From an uncultured Bacteroidales bacterium (lineage in GTDB: Bacteria; Bacteroidota; Bacteroidia; Bacteroidales; F082): a stretch of 64,000 bases of DNA. The notes under the pieces were generated by a model that was not told the origin of the DNA, searched no databases, and saw only the letters and a program-made list of their open reading frames with translations. Positions 39,228 through 49,259 of the stretch are shown here, piece after piece. Every line of letters starts with the position of its first letter. The first letter of the stretch is position 1. A program made the translations under genes and the position numbers. Location of the stretch: positions 23,148 to 87,147 of the forward strand of contig CAMHFN010000008.1 of NCBI GenBank assembly GCA_946184615.1, in the 5' to 3' direction.

Positions 39228-40163
39228 TTGGACTTTAGCATTGATAGGAATCGGCTTGCCCAATTCGGGAGCCTTGAGTTTTTAGCGCGACAGATTGTGG
39301 AGGGGTTCATCACAGGCCTCCACAAGAGTCCGTTTCATGGCTTCTCGGTAGAGTTTGCAGAGCATCGTCTCTACAACACGGGCGAACCGATTCGTCATAT
39401 TGACTGGAAACTATACGGTCGTACGGAGAAGCTCTTCGTGAAGCGTTATGAGGAGGAAACCAACTTGCGTTGCCAGCTAGTCATCGACAAAAGTTCCAGC
39501 ATGTGTTTTCCGGTGCGAAACAGCATTGATTTTGAGCATCCCAACAAGTTGTTTTTCAGCGTTTATGCCGCTGCCTCTCTGATGGAACTGATGCGTCGTC
39601 AGCGTGATGCCGTGGGATTGGATTTGTTTGACGAAACCATCGCTTTCCATGAGCCTGCCAAGATGTCAGCAGTGCATAACAAGTTGATTTATACCGAACT
39701 GGAGAAGCTTATCGATACCTATAATAAGGATCAAAAGAAAACCACTTCCACCGTCCAATGTCTGCATCAGATTGCCGAGATGACTCACAAACGCAGTCTG
39801 GTGGTGATCTTCACCGACATGCTTGACCATCTTGAGGATTACAACAAACTGTTTGAGGCGTTGGAACACTTGAAATACAACAAACACGAGGTGATCCTGT
39901 TTCACGTCTACGATGGACAGCTGGAACAGAACCTCGACTTTGAAAACCGCCCGTATCGTTTTGTCGATTTGGAGACGGGCGACACCCTTAAACTGAACCC
40001 TGCGGAAATACAGGGGCGTTATCGCCAGCTCATGGAGCAGCGCAAGGCCGACATCCTCAAGCATTGTTACCAGTATCAAATCGATTATGTCGAAGCCGAC
40101 ATCAACAAAGACTACAGCCAGATACTGACGAGTTACCTCATCAAGCGGTCCAAACTTTATTGA
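39228..40163 (+). CDS. DUF58 domain protein (TTG start)
   Basis: GEPIRHIDWKLYGRTEKLFVKRYEEETNL; VIDKSSSM vWA-like. Confidence 0.88.
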   Translation: MDFSIDRNRLAQFGSLEFLARQIVEGFITGLHKSPFHGFSVEFAEHRLYNTGEPIRHIDWKLYGRTEKLFVKRYEEETNLRCQLVIDKSSSMCFPVRNSIDFEHPNKLFFSVYAAASLMELMRRQRDAVGLDLFDETIAFHEPAKMSAVHNKLIYTELEKLIDTYNKDQKKTTSTVQCLHQIAEMTHKRSLVVIFTDMLDHLEDYNKLFEALEHLKYNKHEVILFHVYDGQLEQNLDFENRPYRFVDLETGDTLKLNPAEIQGRYRQLMEQRKADILKHCYQYQIDYVEADINKDYSQILTSYLIKRSKLY

Positions 40164-40172
40164 GGAATTCGG

Positions 40173-40982
40173 TCAAAGATTCAGCTTCAACTGTATTTCT
40201 TCCACCTTTCGTTGTAGCTCTTGCACGGTCTGTGCCAGTTGTTCCTCCCTAAATCTGTTCTCTTGGCGTTCAGGCATTTGGGCACTGATGTAGTGTACAA
40301 ACTGCCATACCTCTTTAATATCGGCAGCTGCCAAATCGTAAGGTTTATACAAGGGGTTGAGCGAGCTGAGGGTGATCCGCCCTTCGGCTTCGATTTTGTT
40401 TTCCACGATTTTGAAGACAATACCGTCATCGTGCGTGAGGATGATGTAAGGTCGTCCGGTGCGGATGTAGGTCCAATCAAGCACATATTCGCCGGTCACG
40501 TAGGAGCCGTCGGGAATGGGCAGCATGGAGTCGCCGCTGATCTGGAAAGTGCGGTACTTGCGGTCGCGCGACAGGAAGGGGATTGAGAACGTGGGCAGCA
40601 CCTTGATGTACTCGGGATCAGCAAAGCCTGTGGCATAGCCCGCCTTGGCGCGTTCAGTGACCAGTTCGATGTTCTCCACATTGTCGGGCGTGACGGTGGT
40701 AGCCAGCACGCGCAGGTTGCTCCCCTTCAAATAAGGATCGAAACCCCGTTCCAGCTGCGAGAGCTGCCCCTCGCTGAGTTGGCTTAGGTCGACCTTCACC
40801 AAAGTGTCGATGGCAATGCCGAAATATTTGGAGAAAGCCACCAAGGCCTCAAGGTTGGGCTCGGAGACCTCGTTTTCGTAACCGCTTAGGGTGGAACGCT
40901 TCATATCCAGGGAGAAAGCTACATCGTCCTGCGTGCGGCCACGATGCTTGCGCAAAAATTTGATGTTCGAACTGAAATACAT
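40173..40982 (-). CDS. XRE HTH plus S24 peptidase repressor (LexA-like)
   Basis: HTH TQDDVAFSLDMKRSTLSGYEN; Ala-Gly KAGYATG; QISGDSMLPIPDGSYV Ser; DGIVFKIVEN Lys. Confidence 0.92.
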   Translation of the reverse strand: MYFSSNIKFLRKHRGRTQDDVAFSLDMKRSTLSGYENEVSEPNLEALVAFSKYFGIAIDTLVKVDLSQLSEGQLSQLERGFDPYLKGSNLRVLATTVTPDNVENIELVTERAKAGYATGFADPEYIKVLPTFSIPFLSRDRKYRTFQISGDSMLPIPDGSYVTGEYVLDWTYIRTGRPYIILTHDDGIVFKIVENKIEAEGRITLSSLNPLYKPYDLAAADIKEVWQFVHYISAQMPERQENRFREEQLAQTVQELQRKVEEIQLKLNL

Positions 40983-41125
40983 TTTTTAAGAATTTAGAAG
41001 AAAGAAGTAAGAAGATTTTGTTGCGGATTTAAAAAGTATGATTAAATTTACGTCGTTGATTTTGATTAAAAACTCGTCAAAGATACAACGAATTTTTGAA
41101 TTGTCAAGTGTTAAGGAGAAAAAAA

Positions 41126-42256
41126 ATGGAACGAACTGTGTTGCATTTGGATTTGGACACCTTTTTCGTGTCGGTGGAACGGCTCTTGCATCCTGAGCTA
41201 GAGGGCCGTCCGGTGGTGGTGGGTGGTATGGGTGACCGAGGGGTGGTGTCGACGTGCAGCTATGAGGCGCGTCGCTTCGGGGTACATTCGGCCATGCCGA
41301 TGCGTATGGCCCGGCAATTGTGTGCACAGGCAGTGTTCATCCGTGGCGACATGGAACTCTACAGCCGCTATTCACGTCTGGTGACGGACATCATCGCCGA
41401 TGCGGCACCCGTGTACGAGAAGATGTCGATCGATGAGCATTACCTCGACCTGACGGGCATGGACCGCTTCCACGACTGCCAGCTGTGGTCGCATGAGCTG
41501 CGGCAACGGATCATCCACGAGTCGGGACTGCCAATCTCATTCGGCTTGTCAGAAAACAAGACGGTGGCCAAGATCGCTACGGGCGAAGCCAAGCCCAATG
41601 GCGAGAAGCAAGTACCCATACCTTATATCAACAGTTTCCTCGACCCGCTTTCAATCCAGAAAATCCCCATGGTGGGGGCGAAGACCTATACCTTGCTGAG
41701 TTCCATGGGGGTGGAACTCATTGGTACGCTGCGCCGGATACCGCCGCAGGCCATGGAACAGGTGTTGGGCAAGCATGGCATCGACATCTGGAAGAAAGCC
41801 AACGGGCACGACAATACACCAGTGTGCCCCTATCAAGAACGGAAGTCGATCAGTAAGGAACGCACCTTCGAACAGGATACCATCGATGTGACCGCCGTCC
41901 GTCAGTGCCTGTCCCACATGGTGGAGAGTCTGGGTTTCGAGCTGCGCTCGCAACGTAAGTTGGCGGGTTGCGTGACGGTGAAGATCCGCTATTCGAGTTT
42001 CGATACACACGACATGCAGCAGCGCATCCCTTATACGGCCTTCGACCATGTATTGCGCGATGCCGTCAACAGCCTTTTCAATCGGCTCTTCAACCGTCGA
42101 CTGATGATCCGTTTGGTAGGGGTGAGGCTGAGCGAGCTGGTGAGCGGGATGCCCCAACTCAACTTGTTTGACGACAACATCGAGATGACCCAACTCTATG
42201 CCGCGATGGACAAAATCAAAAGACGCTTTGGCGAAAAAGCCATCATGAGATGCTGA
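41126..42256 (+). CDS. dinB: DNA polymerase IV (Y-family)
   Basis: LHLDLDTFFVSVER; KMSIDEHYLDLTGM; FGLSENKTVAKIA. Confidence 0.96.
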   Translation: MERTVLHLDLDTFFVSVERLLHPELEGRPVVVGGMGDRGVVSTCSYEARRFGVHSAMPMRMARQLCAQAVFIRGDMELYSRYSRLVTDIIADAAPVYEKMSIDEHYLDLTGMDRFHDCQLWSHELRQRIIHESGLPISFGLSENKTVAKIATGEAKPNGEKQVPIPYINSFLDPLSIQKIPMVGAKTYTLLSSMGVELIGTLRRIPPQAMEQVLGKHGIDIWKKANGHDNTPVCPYQERKSISKERTFEQDTIDVTAVRQCLSHMVESLGFELRSQRKLAGCVTVKIRYSSFDTHDMQQRIPYTAFDHVLRDAVNSLFNRLFNRRLMIRLVGVRLSELVSGMPQLNLFDDNIEMTQLYAAMDKIKRRFGEKAIMRC

Positions 42257-45102
42257 TTGACGTGCATTCATATAACAGCCTGTGTTACGGCACGATGCCG
42301 GTGGCGGACTTGGTAGGCAGAGCTGCCTCGTATGGTTATGGCACCTTGCCGTTGACCGACATCAACACCACCATGGGTGCCGTCGACTTTGTGATGGAAT
42401 GCCGGCAACAAGGCATCAGGCCGGTGGTGGGGGTGGAGGTGCGCAACGGCAACGAGTTGTTGTATGTGGCGTTGGCCCGAGATAATGTAGGCTTTGCCGA
42501 GATTAACCGTTTCCTTACCCGGCACAACTTGACCCGACAGCCTTATCCTATGGCGGCACCTGCTTGGGAGCGTGTCTTTGTGGTCTATCCTTGGGGGAAG
42601 CGCAAGCCTGCCCAGCTGAAGGCCAACGAGTTCTTGGGCGTGCGTTTTGCCCAGCTCACCAAGATGTTTCGGATGGAGTCGTTCGACAAGCTGGTGGCGA
42701 TGCAGCCCGCCACTTTTGCTGTGGCCGAAGATTTTCAGTTGCATCAATGCTTGCGGGCCATTGATGAGAATGTGCTGATCACCCGTCTCGATCCCATAGC
42801 TTGTGCCGGTCCCGACGAGATCCTGCTGCCGTTGGAGCGGGTCAAGACGGGCTATGCCTTGTATCCCCAACTGGTGGAGAATGCCGAGCGTCTTTTGGAA
42901 CATTGCGAGATTAATCTGGACGATAGCCCCAAAAACAAACGCTGCTTCACGGGTAATGTCCGTGACGACCGTGAATTGCTGCGTCAGCTAGCCTTCGAAG
43001 GGATGGCCTATCGTTATGGAACAACCAACAAGACGGCACGTGCTCGTATCGAAAAAGAACTGGAAATCATTGAGCAGATGGGCTTCTGCGCCTATTTCCT
43101 CATCGCCTGGGACATCGTGCATTTTGCCATGAAACAAGGTTTCTACCATGTAGGCAGGGGCAGTGGTGCCAACAGTGTGGTGGCGTACTGCCTGAAGATT
43201 ACCGATGTCGATCCGATTGAGTTGGATCTCTACTTCGAGCGTTTTCTCAACCCCAAGCGGAGTAGCCCGCCCGACTTCGACCTCGACTTTTCGTGGAAGG
43301 AACGTGACTGGGTGATCGAACACATCTTTAAAAGGTACGGCTCCGACCATGTGGCGTTGCTGGGAGCGACGGTCACCTTTCAGGAAGACTCCATCAGCCG
43401 AGAGACGGGCAAGGTGTTCGGTCTGCCCAAGGGAGAGGCCGATCCGCTGGAACGTATCCGCGACTTTCCCCGTCAGCGTTCCATCCATGCTGGAGGCGTG
43501 CTGATCACCGAGGAACCCATTACCGACTATGCGGCACTCGACCTGCCCCCAAAAGGTTTTCCGACCACGCAATACGACATGTATTCAGCCGAGAAGCTGG
43601 GCCTGGTGAAAATCGATGTGCTTAGCCAGCGGGGTATCGCCCACATCCGCGATGCCGTGGAACTAGTGGAACGCCATCACAAGGTGCACCTCGACATCCA
43701 TCAGGTGGAGGCTCTTAAAGAAGATGCGCTGGTAAAGCAACAACTGCTTCAGGCGGAGACTTGCGGCTGTTTCTATATCGAGAGTCCTGCAATGCGAGGT
43801 TTGTTGCGTAAGCTGCGTTGTTCCGACTACAAGACCTTGGTGGCCGCCAGTTCCATCATCCGTCCTGGAGTGGCGCGGTCGGGGATGATGAAGGAATACA
43901 TCCACCGCTTCCATCATCCTGAGACTGTGGACTACAAGCATCCGTTGCTGAAACAGCTCCTTAAGGAGACCTACGGTGTGATGATTTACCAAGAGGATGT
44001 GCTCAAGGTGGGACATTGTTTTGCGGGGCTGGACTTGGCCGACGCCGATGTGCTGCGTCGTATGATGGGCCACAAGATGCGCGACAAGCGTGAGTTTGAG
44101 CAAGTGACGAAACGCTTCTTCGACAACTGCAAGGCCCGAGGCTATCCCGATGCGTTGGTACAGGAACTCTGGCGGCAGATTGAGTCGTTCTCAGGCTATT
44201 CGTTTTCCAAGGCCCACTCGGCTTCTTACGCTGTGGAGAGCTACCAAAGCCTCTATCTGAAAAGCCATTATCCCTTGGAGTTTCAGGTGGCGGTGATCAA
44301 TAATTTCGGCGGTTTTTACCGGCCGTGGTTCTACTTCAACGAGGCGAAACGCATGGGGGCAACCGTCCAGTTGCCTTGTGTCAACCATAGCGAATACCTC
44401 ACCGTGTTGGAAGGGAAGACGATCTACATGGGCTTTGTGTTTCTCCAAGGCATTGAGCGTCAGTTTGTGGAACACATCGTTGCCGAGCGTAAGGCCAGAG
44501 GCCCTTTCGCTGACTTGGAAGATTTCACCCAGCGGGTGCCGTTCCACCTGGAGCAGCTCGTCTTGCTCATTCGTGGCGGGGCATTCGGGTTTACCCAAAA
44601 GACCAAGGCGGAACTGCTTTGGAAGGCTCATCTGCAAAAAGGCGAGGCCCGAAAAGCACAGCCAGAGACGCTTTTCAAGTCGGAAAGCCAGCGTTTTGCG
44701 TTTCCGGATTTCAAGGCCAATGCCTTGCACGATGCTTACGAAGAGATTGAATTGTATGGATTTCCTGTCACGATGAGTTGGTTTGACTTGTTGGAAACCT
44801 CCTTCCGGGGTGAACTGATGGCTGTGCAGATGTTGCCGTTCAAAGGCCGTCGCTTCAGGATGCTGGGCAAGCTGATCACCATCAAATACGTGCGGACCTG
44901 CAAGGGTGAGCCGATGGCGTTGGGCACCTTTGTCGATGCCACCGGCGAGCCTTTCGACACGGTGCATTTCCCTCAGGTGTTCAAGGGCTATCCCTTCCAA
45001 GGAGACGGGGTGTATCTGTTGTTGGGCCTCGTGACGGAGGAATTCGGCCAACCCTCCTTGCAGGTGGAGAAAATGGCGAAGATGCCTTACAAAACCGTCT
45101 AG
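42250..45102 (+). CDS. Second DNA polymerase III alpha-like protein (DnaE2-type)
   Basis: 950 aa; GRGSGANSVVAYCLKITDVDPIELDLYFERFLNPKRSSPPDFDLDF; PHP motifs altered (LTDINTTMG); overlaps dinB by 7 bp. Confidence 0.9.
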   Translation: MLIDVHSYNSLCYGTMPVADLVGRAASYGYGTLPLTDINTTMGAVDFVMECRQQGIRPVVGVEVRNGNELLYVALARDNVGFAEINRFLTRHNLTRQPYPMAAPAWERVFVVYPWGKRKPAQLKANEFLGVRFAQLTKMFRMESFDKLVAMQPATFAVAEDFQLHQCLRAIDENVLITRLDPIACAGPDEILLPLERVKTGYALYPQLVENAERLLEHCEINLDDSPKNKRCFTGNVRDDRELLRQLAFEGMAYRYGTTNKTARARIEKELEIIEQMGFCAYFLIAWDIVHFAMKQGFYHVGRGSGANSVVAYCLKITDVDPIELDLYFERFLNPKRSSPPDFDLDFSWKERDWVIEHIFKRYGSDHVALLGATVTFQEDSISRETGKVFGLPKGEADPLERIRDFPRQRSIHAGGVLITEEPITDYAALDLPPKGFPTTQYDMYSAEKLGLVKIDVLSQRGIAHIRDAVELVERHHKVHLDIHQVEALKEDALVKQQLLQAETCGCFYIESPAMRGLLRKLRCSDYKTLVAASSIIRPGVARSGMMKEYIHRFHHPETVDYKHPLLKQLLKETYGVMIYQEDVLKVGHCFAGLDLADADVLRRMMGHKMRDKREFEQVTKRFFDNCKARGYPDALVQELWRQIESFSGYSFSKAHSASYAVESYQSLYLKSHYPLEFQVAVINNFGGFYRPWFYFNEAKRMGATVQLPCVNHSEYLTVLEGKTIYMGFVFLQGIERQFVEHIVAERKARGPFADLEDFTQRVPFHLEQLVLLIRGGAFGFTQKTKAELLWKAHLQKGEARKAQPETLFKSESQRFAFPDFKANALHDAYEEIELYGFPVTMSWFDLLETSFRGELMAVQMLPFKGRRFRMLGKLITIKYVRTCKGEPMALGTFVDATGEPFDTVHFPQVFKGYPFQGDGVYLLLGLVTEEFGQPSLQVEKMAKMPYKTV

Positions 45103-45112
45103 ATGTTAATTA

Positions 45113-46285
45113 TTATTCACAGAGTTCTTCGACTTCACTTAGATTGCCGAAATGGAATTCTTCAATGACGCGGAGCGGTCGTATGGGGAAGTCAACGGTG
45201 GTCTCGGGCTCGTCGTCCACCTGTTCGGTCCTTTTGCCATTGACAAAATCAATATACTGGTAATAGGAGCCGCCACCATCAGGCCAATACATGGACTGGT
45301 CGAACGAAAGGAGGTGGCAATAGCCCCTGTCGTCATAGCGGAAGGTGTATGTTTTTGAAGATTCCGTGAAGGCATATACCATCAAGTTCCCATCTTGGAT
45401 ATATGCATCCACATCAGTCCAGTCATCAATGCTTTTGCCTTGGAACTCAAGATGGTATTCTCCATTGCTATCCTTGAAATAGATGGCGAACCGCGAACTA
45501 TGCACATTAATGACCAGATCGTCGATACCGTCGCCGTTGAGGTCACCTTCATCGTAGGTAGGATCAAGTTCAGTGGAGCAGAGCGCTTCTTTGGTGTTTC
45601 CTGAATATTCAAAGATGTCTTCGTCAATTTGGTCGACCTCGTCGTAGAAATTGCAAACCTCATCACCAATCCTGAAAGCGGAAAGTTTTTTCAGTGGCGT
45701 GTCTTTCAGTTCGTAAGTGTCGGTCCTGTAGTGGTAATTGTCCGAGTCCATCTCGTGCCACTCGATTTCTGTCGTTAAGGTTTTGTTGACTAAATCATAG
45801 TGTTCGACATGGTCGTCATCGACACCGTATTCCATGATGAAGTCTGTCAGATAGAAATCATCGTCTTGATATTGTAAAACGTAGCTTTGGTACACTTCAT
45901 CGTCGGTGCGGTATAGGTCCTCGATGGTTAGATAGCCGTCTTCGTCAATGACAATGCCCTCCCAGTTGGCATAGAGCTCATCTGGGTGGTTGTTGATGGG
46001 ATAGCTGCGAAACAGGGAATACTTGCCTTGCTTGTCGCCGAAATAGATCTTTAACCCGTCGCCCTTGGTTGGGACGATGTTTTCTTCGGGATCACGAAGC
46101 ACTTCTTTCAATGCGATTACCGCTGAGTCCATGAAACCGTCTTGGTTGAGGTCGCCTATTCCGAACAGGACCTCTTCTTCGGGTTGCTCAGCGGTTTGAG
46201 TTGTTTGATTATTGTTATCGCCATTGTTGCGGCAGGAACAAAATGCAACTGCAAGGGCAGTCATAATGATGAAACTGTTTTTCAT
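45113..46285 (-). CDS. Hypothetical lipoprotein with VCBS/FG-GAP-like repeats
   Basis: MKNSFIIMTALAVAFCSCRNNGD lipobox; GDLNQDGFMDSAVI and GDLNGDGIDDLVINV. Confidence 0.8.
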   Translation of the reverse strand: MKNSFIIMTALAVAFCSCRNNGDNNNQTTQTAEQPEEEVLFGIGDLNQDGFMDSAVIALKEVLRDPEENIVPTKGDGLKIYFGDKQGKYSLFRSYPINNHPDELYANWEGIVIDEDGYLTIEDLYRTDDEVYQSYVLQYQDDDFYLTDFIMEYGVDDDHVEHYDLVNKTLTTEIEWHEMDSDNYHYRTDTYELKDTPLKKLSAFRIGDEVCNFYDEVDQIDEDIFEYSGNTKEALCSTELDPTYDEGDLNGDGIDDLVINVHSSRFAIYFKDSNGEYHLEFQGKSIDDWTDVDAYIQDGNLMVYAFTESSKTYTFRYDDRGYCHLLSFDQSMYWPDGGGSYYQYIDFVNGKRTEQVDDEPETTVDFPIRPLRVIEEFHFGNLSEVEELCE

Positions 46286-46384
46286 GGTGAAGATCGAATT
46301 GGTATTTTGAGGCAAAGATAAAAAAGTTTTTGTGATGGGAGAGGGGGAATGATAGATGACTTTTCTCGTGGCCATTTTCCTCAA

Positions 46385-46418
46385 AAAACAAGGAGTCACG
46401 AACATTCGTAACTCCTTC
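46385..46418 (-). terminator. Terminator 3' of the tRNA-Pro remnant
   Basis: Minus strand: AGGAGTTACGAA-tgt-TCGTGACTCCTTGTTTTTT. Confidence 0.75.
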
Positions 46419-46430
46419 ATTTTCAATTTG

Positions 46431-46474
46431 TCGGGGCAAAAGGACTTGAACCTTCGACCCCCTGCTCCCAAAGC
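46431..46474 (-). other. Attachment-site scar: 3' half of tRNA-Pro(TGG)
   Basis: Minus strand GCTTTGGGAGCAGGGGGTCGAAGGTTCAAGTCCTTTTGCCCCGA = anticodon loop, variable, T-arm and acceptor; no D-arm upstream. Confidence 0.85.
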
Positions 46475-46565
46475 ATGAAAAACCACTTTTCACACATAAT
46501 CAACAACTTACATTTTTATTTAATTATTTCTATATCAAATACTTGCGTATATGGATATTTATACC

Positions 46566-46573
46566 TATTTTTG
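46566..46573 (+). promoter_or_regulatory. -7 box TATTTTTG upstream of integrase
   Basis: TATTTTTGC. Confidence 0.6.
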
Positions 46574-46590
46574 CATGGTTTTAGAAGTCT

Positions 46591-46622
46591 GAGTGCAAAT
46601 GGAGTGCAAATTTTTTGCACTC
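46591..46622. promoter_or_regulatory. GAGTGCAAA repeats (two direct, one inverted) upstream of integrase
   Basis: GAGTGCAAATGGAGTGCAAATTTTTTGCACTC. Confidence 0.8.
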
Positions 46623-46673
46623 AGAACGAAAAAATCAAACGCGCAACTAATAGATAATTAAACCTTTAGAGAA

Positions 46674-48014
46674 ATGAAACTCACACCATCCATGTACGAA
46701 CCTCTCTTCGTCAGTGTCACTGAACATGTCACAGTGAACACTCTCTACGACGTAAGACGAGTAAAAAAAGATGGCACTTACCCTGTATATATTAGGGTTT
46801 GCTGCCGTCACGACAAGCTGTATTTACCCACGGGCATCTCGCTCACTCCTGAAGACTATGCCAAGGCGCTCATCGTCAAGACTGGCTCCACTAAAATCTG
46901 TAAAGCCAAGGCGCAAGTCGGCCAGGTCTTCAAAAAAGTCAACGACGCAGTCGACTCCCTCAATGCCGAGAACAATTTCACCTTTGAGAATCTGAAGAAC
47001 ATCCTCGCTGGCCCTCAAAAGACCCAGCCCAAGTCGGTCACCCTTCTTGAATACTGGATGGAGTTTGGCGAAAGCAAAAACACAGAAAAGACCCGCGAGC
47101 AATACCTCAACGCGCTGAAGAGCTTTTATCGCTTCCTCGGTTGCACCGTCACTTGTCACATTAAGAGACGTTCCAAGGAAAGAGTCTTCACCGTCAAGGG
47201 CAAGAAAGCCAAGGTCACTCCCTCCTTCGTGAATGAGACAATTATCAAGCAATGGGATGCCTCGATGGAAGAAGCTGGTTTATCCATTTCCACCCGTAGC
47301 ATCTATCTCCGTGCCCTTCGTGCCGTCATGAACAACCTTGGCCAAAACAACGTCATCAGCAAGACCCCCAAGTTCTCCATCAAGTCTGGCACCCGCCGCA
47401 AAGAGGATTTCATCCCTGTCTCTGATATTGTGAAAATCCGCGACTATAAGAAAAGAGAAGGAAAGAAGGCCGCTGATTGGTGGCTCATCCTCTATCTCTG
47501 CAACGGCAGCAATCTGAAGGACCTGTCCACCCTCGTATGGAACGACGACTACTTCTATAATAAGGAGTTGTCCTACATTCGTGGCAAGATAGCCGACAAG
47601 GTGAAGGTCACCGTCCGTATTCCCGTCACGGAACCATTGGAGAAGCTGCTCGGCAAATACGCCAGCAAGCCCGTGAAAGGCAAGCTCGTCTTCCCGCAGA
47701 TCCTCCGTGATGCCAAGTATGAGCCGGAAATGGAAAGCCGCACCCACGACTTCAACCGCCAAATCCGCAAAGGCATGAAAGGCGTTTGTGAAAAGCTCGG
47801 CATCCGTCCCGTCACCGCTTCCACCGCTCGTAATTCCTACATCACCACGCTAACCTGGCATGGCATCTCCGATGCCTTCATCGACTCCATGGTCGGCCAC
47901 GTCGATTCCAAGAACGTCCTCCGAGGCTATCAAGGCACCATCAGCCCAAAGAAGCGATTGAAGGTAAACAACCTCCTCTTCATCGATCCAGAGATTGACG
48001 AAGACGAAGAATGA
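46674..48014 (+). CDS. Tyrosine recombinase/integrase
   Basis: TASTARNSYITTLTWHGISDAFIDSMVGHVDSKNVLRGYQG; SAM-like N-terminal domain; adjacent to the tRNA att scar. Confidence 0.93.
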   Translation: MKLTPSMYEPLFVSVTEHVTVNTLYDVRRVKKDGTYPVYIRVCCRHDKLYLPTGISLTPEDYAKALIVKTGSTKICKAKAQVGQVFKKVNDAVDSLNAENNFTFENLKNILAGPQKTQPKSVTLLEYWMEFGESKNTEKTREQYLNALKSFYRFLGCTVTCHIKRRSKERVFTVKGKKAKVTPSFVNETIIKQWDASMEEAGLSISTRSIYLRALRAVMNNLGQNNVISKTPKFSIKSGTRRKEDFIPVSDIVKIRDYKKREGKKAADWWLILYLCNGSNLKDLSTLVWNDDYFYNKELSYIRGKIADKVKVTVRIPVTEPLEKLLGKYASKPVKGKLVFPQILRDAKYEPEMESRTHDFNRQIRKGMKGVCEKLGIRPVTASTARNSYITTLTWHGISDAFIDSMVGHVDSKNVLRGYQGTISPKKRLKVNNLLFIDPEIDEDEE

Positions 48015-48017
48015 ATC

Positions 48018-48045
48018 AAAAGCCCGGCGCTCCGCTGGGCTTTTT
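48018..48045 (+). terminator. Rho-independent terminator after integrase
   Basis: AAAAGCCCggcgctccgctGGGCTTTTT. Confidence 0.88.
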
Positions 48046-48098
48046 CTATATCTTCGCCGCACCTTAATAATATAGGCATTCATCAAACTCCATTAAAT

Positions 48099-49169
48099 AT
48101 GACAGCATCAATGTTTAAGATCCACGCCGATTTGGACGGCTATCTCGAAGACCCCGTTTTCGGGCCACTCAATGAAAAAATCTATGCGACCATCTTGGAT
48201 GTCAGCGAACCCAACTACGCTGATGGCCGACTCTACCGCTTGACCCGCACGCCCTTCTTAGTGATGCGCGATGCCTATAGGCAGCTCAATAAAATCGTCC
48301 TCGAACGTCATCCCGAAGAGTCCTTCAAAGCCAAGTACCTTCGACCACTCAAAGACGAATACGAAGACTCCCACTATGCCCAGCTCGTTTTCTCCGTGGT
48401 CTATGTCGTTTTCTCCATTCTGGGCACCAAGCAAAGCGAGCGCATGATGATGGCCATCGAACGCTCCATGGCGGCTGAGTCAAACTATTTCCCCATCTTC
48501 AAGCGGCTTGCCAGTGAGCTTGCCAGCTCTGGCTTCGCCTTCGATGTCAACGCCAAATCACCCATGCCGCCCGACTGGCATTTTGAATACATCAAGCTGA
48601 ATGAAAGATACAACGCGCTGCAGCATGATTATGAAGAGCTGCAAATGGCCGCTTTCAAGGATAAAGACAACCAGCTAAGCTTTGGCTTCACCAATGCGCC
48701 TGACGGCTCTGATATCCCACGCGATAGCATCATTCAGGTCGTTGACCTGCTTAATTCCACATTGGAGGCCAAAACCTCGAATGTCTTCAAGCTGCTGCGC
48801 TATATCTTCTCCAAGACACAAGGCGACCTCGTTGAGTTGGTGAAGTTCAAAGAGGAAATGTTTGATGCCAATACCGTCACATCCTACACCTCCAACCTGG
48901 CCTTCAATAGGGAGTTCTCAAAAATCGACCTTATCCGTGTTTTTCGTGCCATCTATGATTTGCGTATGATCATCTCTCGCGACGGTCAAGACCTCTCGCT
49001 CGATGAGTATTTCAACACCCTTGGCGACCTGCTTGATTACAAGCTCTCCGATGCCAACAAATACTTCAGCAACTCCATCGGTGAAGGCTGCTCCGAAGCT
49101 ACTATCACAGCCATTTTCGACACCCTCGCACAAGCACTTCTAAATAAGTCAGTTAGGAAAATAGGATGA
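48099..49169 (+). CDS. Hypothetical island protein (356 aa)
   Basis: Intact ORF between integrase and HTH genes. Confidence 0.75.
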   Translation: MTASMFKIHADLDGYLEDPVFGPLNEKIYATILDVSEPNYADGRLYRLTRTPFLVMRDAYRQLNKIVLERHPEESFKAKYLRPLKDEYEDSHYAQLVFSVVYVVFSILGTKQSERMMMAIERSMAAESNYFPIFKRLASELASSGFAFDVNAKSPMPPDWHFEYIKLNERYNALQHDYEELQMAAFKDKDNQLSFGFTNAPDGSDIPRDSIIQVVDLLNSTLEAKTSNVFKLLRYIFSKTQGDLVELVKFKEEMFDANTVTSYTSNLAFNREFSKIDLIRVFRAIYDLRMIISRDGQDLSLDEYFNTLGDLLDYKLSDANKYFSNSIGEGCSEATITAIFDTLAQALLNKSVRKIG

Positions 49170-49206
49170 AAAAATCATCCATGAATCATATATGACTCCT
49201 GCATTC

Positions 49207-49259
49207 ACGTGATTGTTTACCCGTTTCTTCGCCGACGGATAACCCTAAAACAATCACGT
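49207..49259. promoter_or_regulatory. 12-bp perfect inverted repeat abutting the Xis-like start codon
   Basis: ACGTGATTGTTT-29 nt-AAACAATCACGT; inner CCGT/ACGG. Confidence 0.8.

Noticed and set aside
45113-46486. Long start for the lipoprotein at 46486
   Set aside because: Would read through the tRNA scar and terminator; lipoprotein signal begins at 46285.
46431-46510. Complete tRNA-Pro gene on the minus strand
   Set aside because: Only the anticodon loop to acceptor is recognisable; the 5' side has no D-arm or acceptor strand, so it is an att scar.
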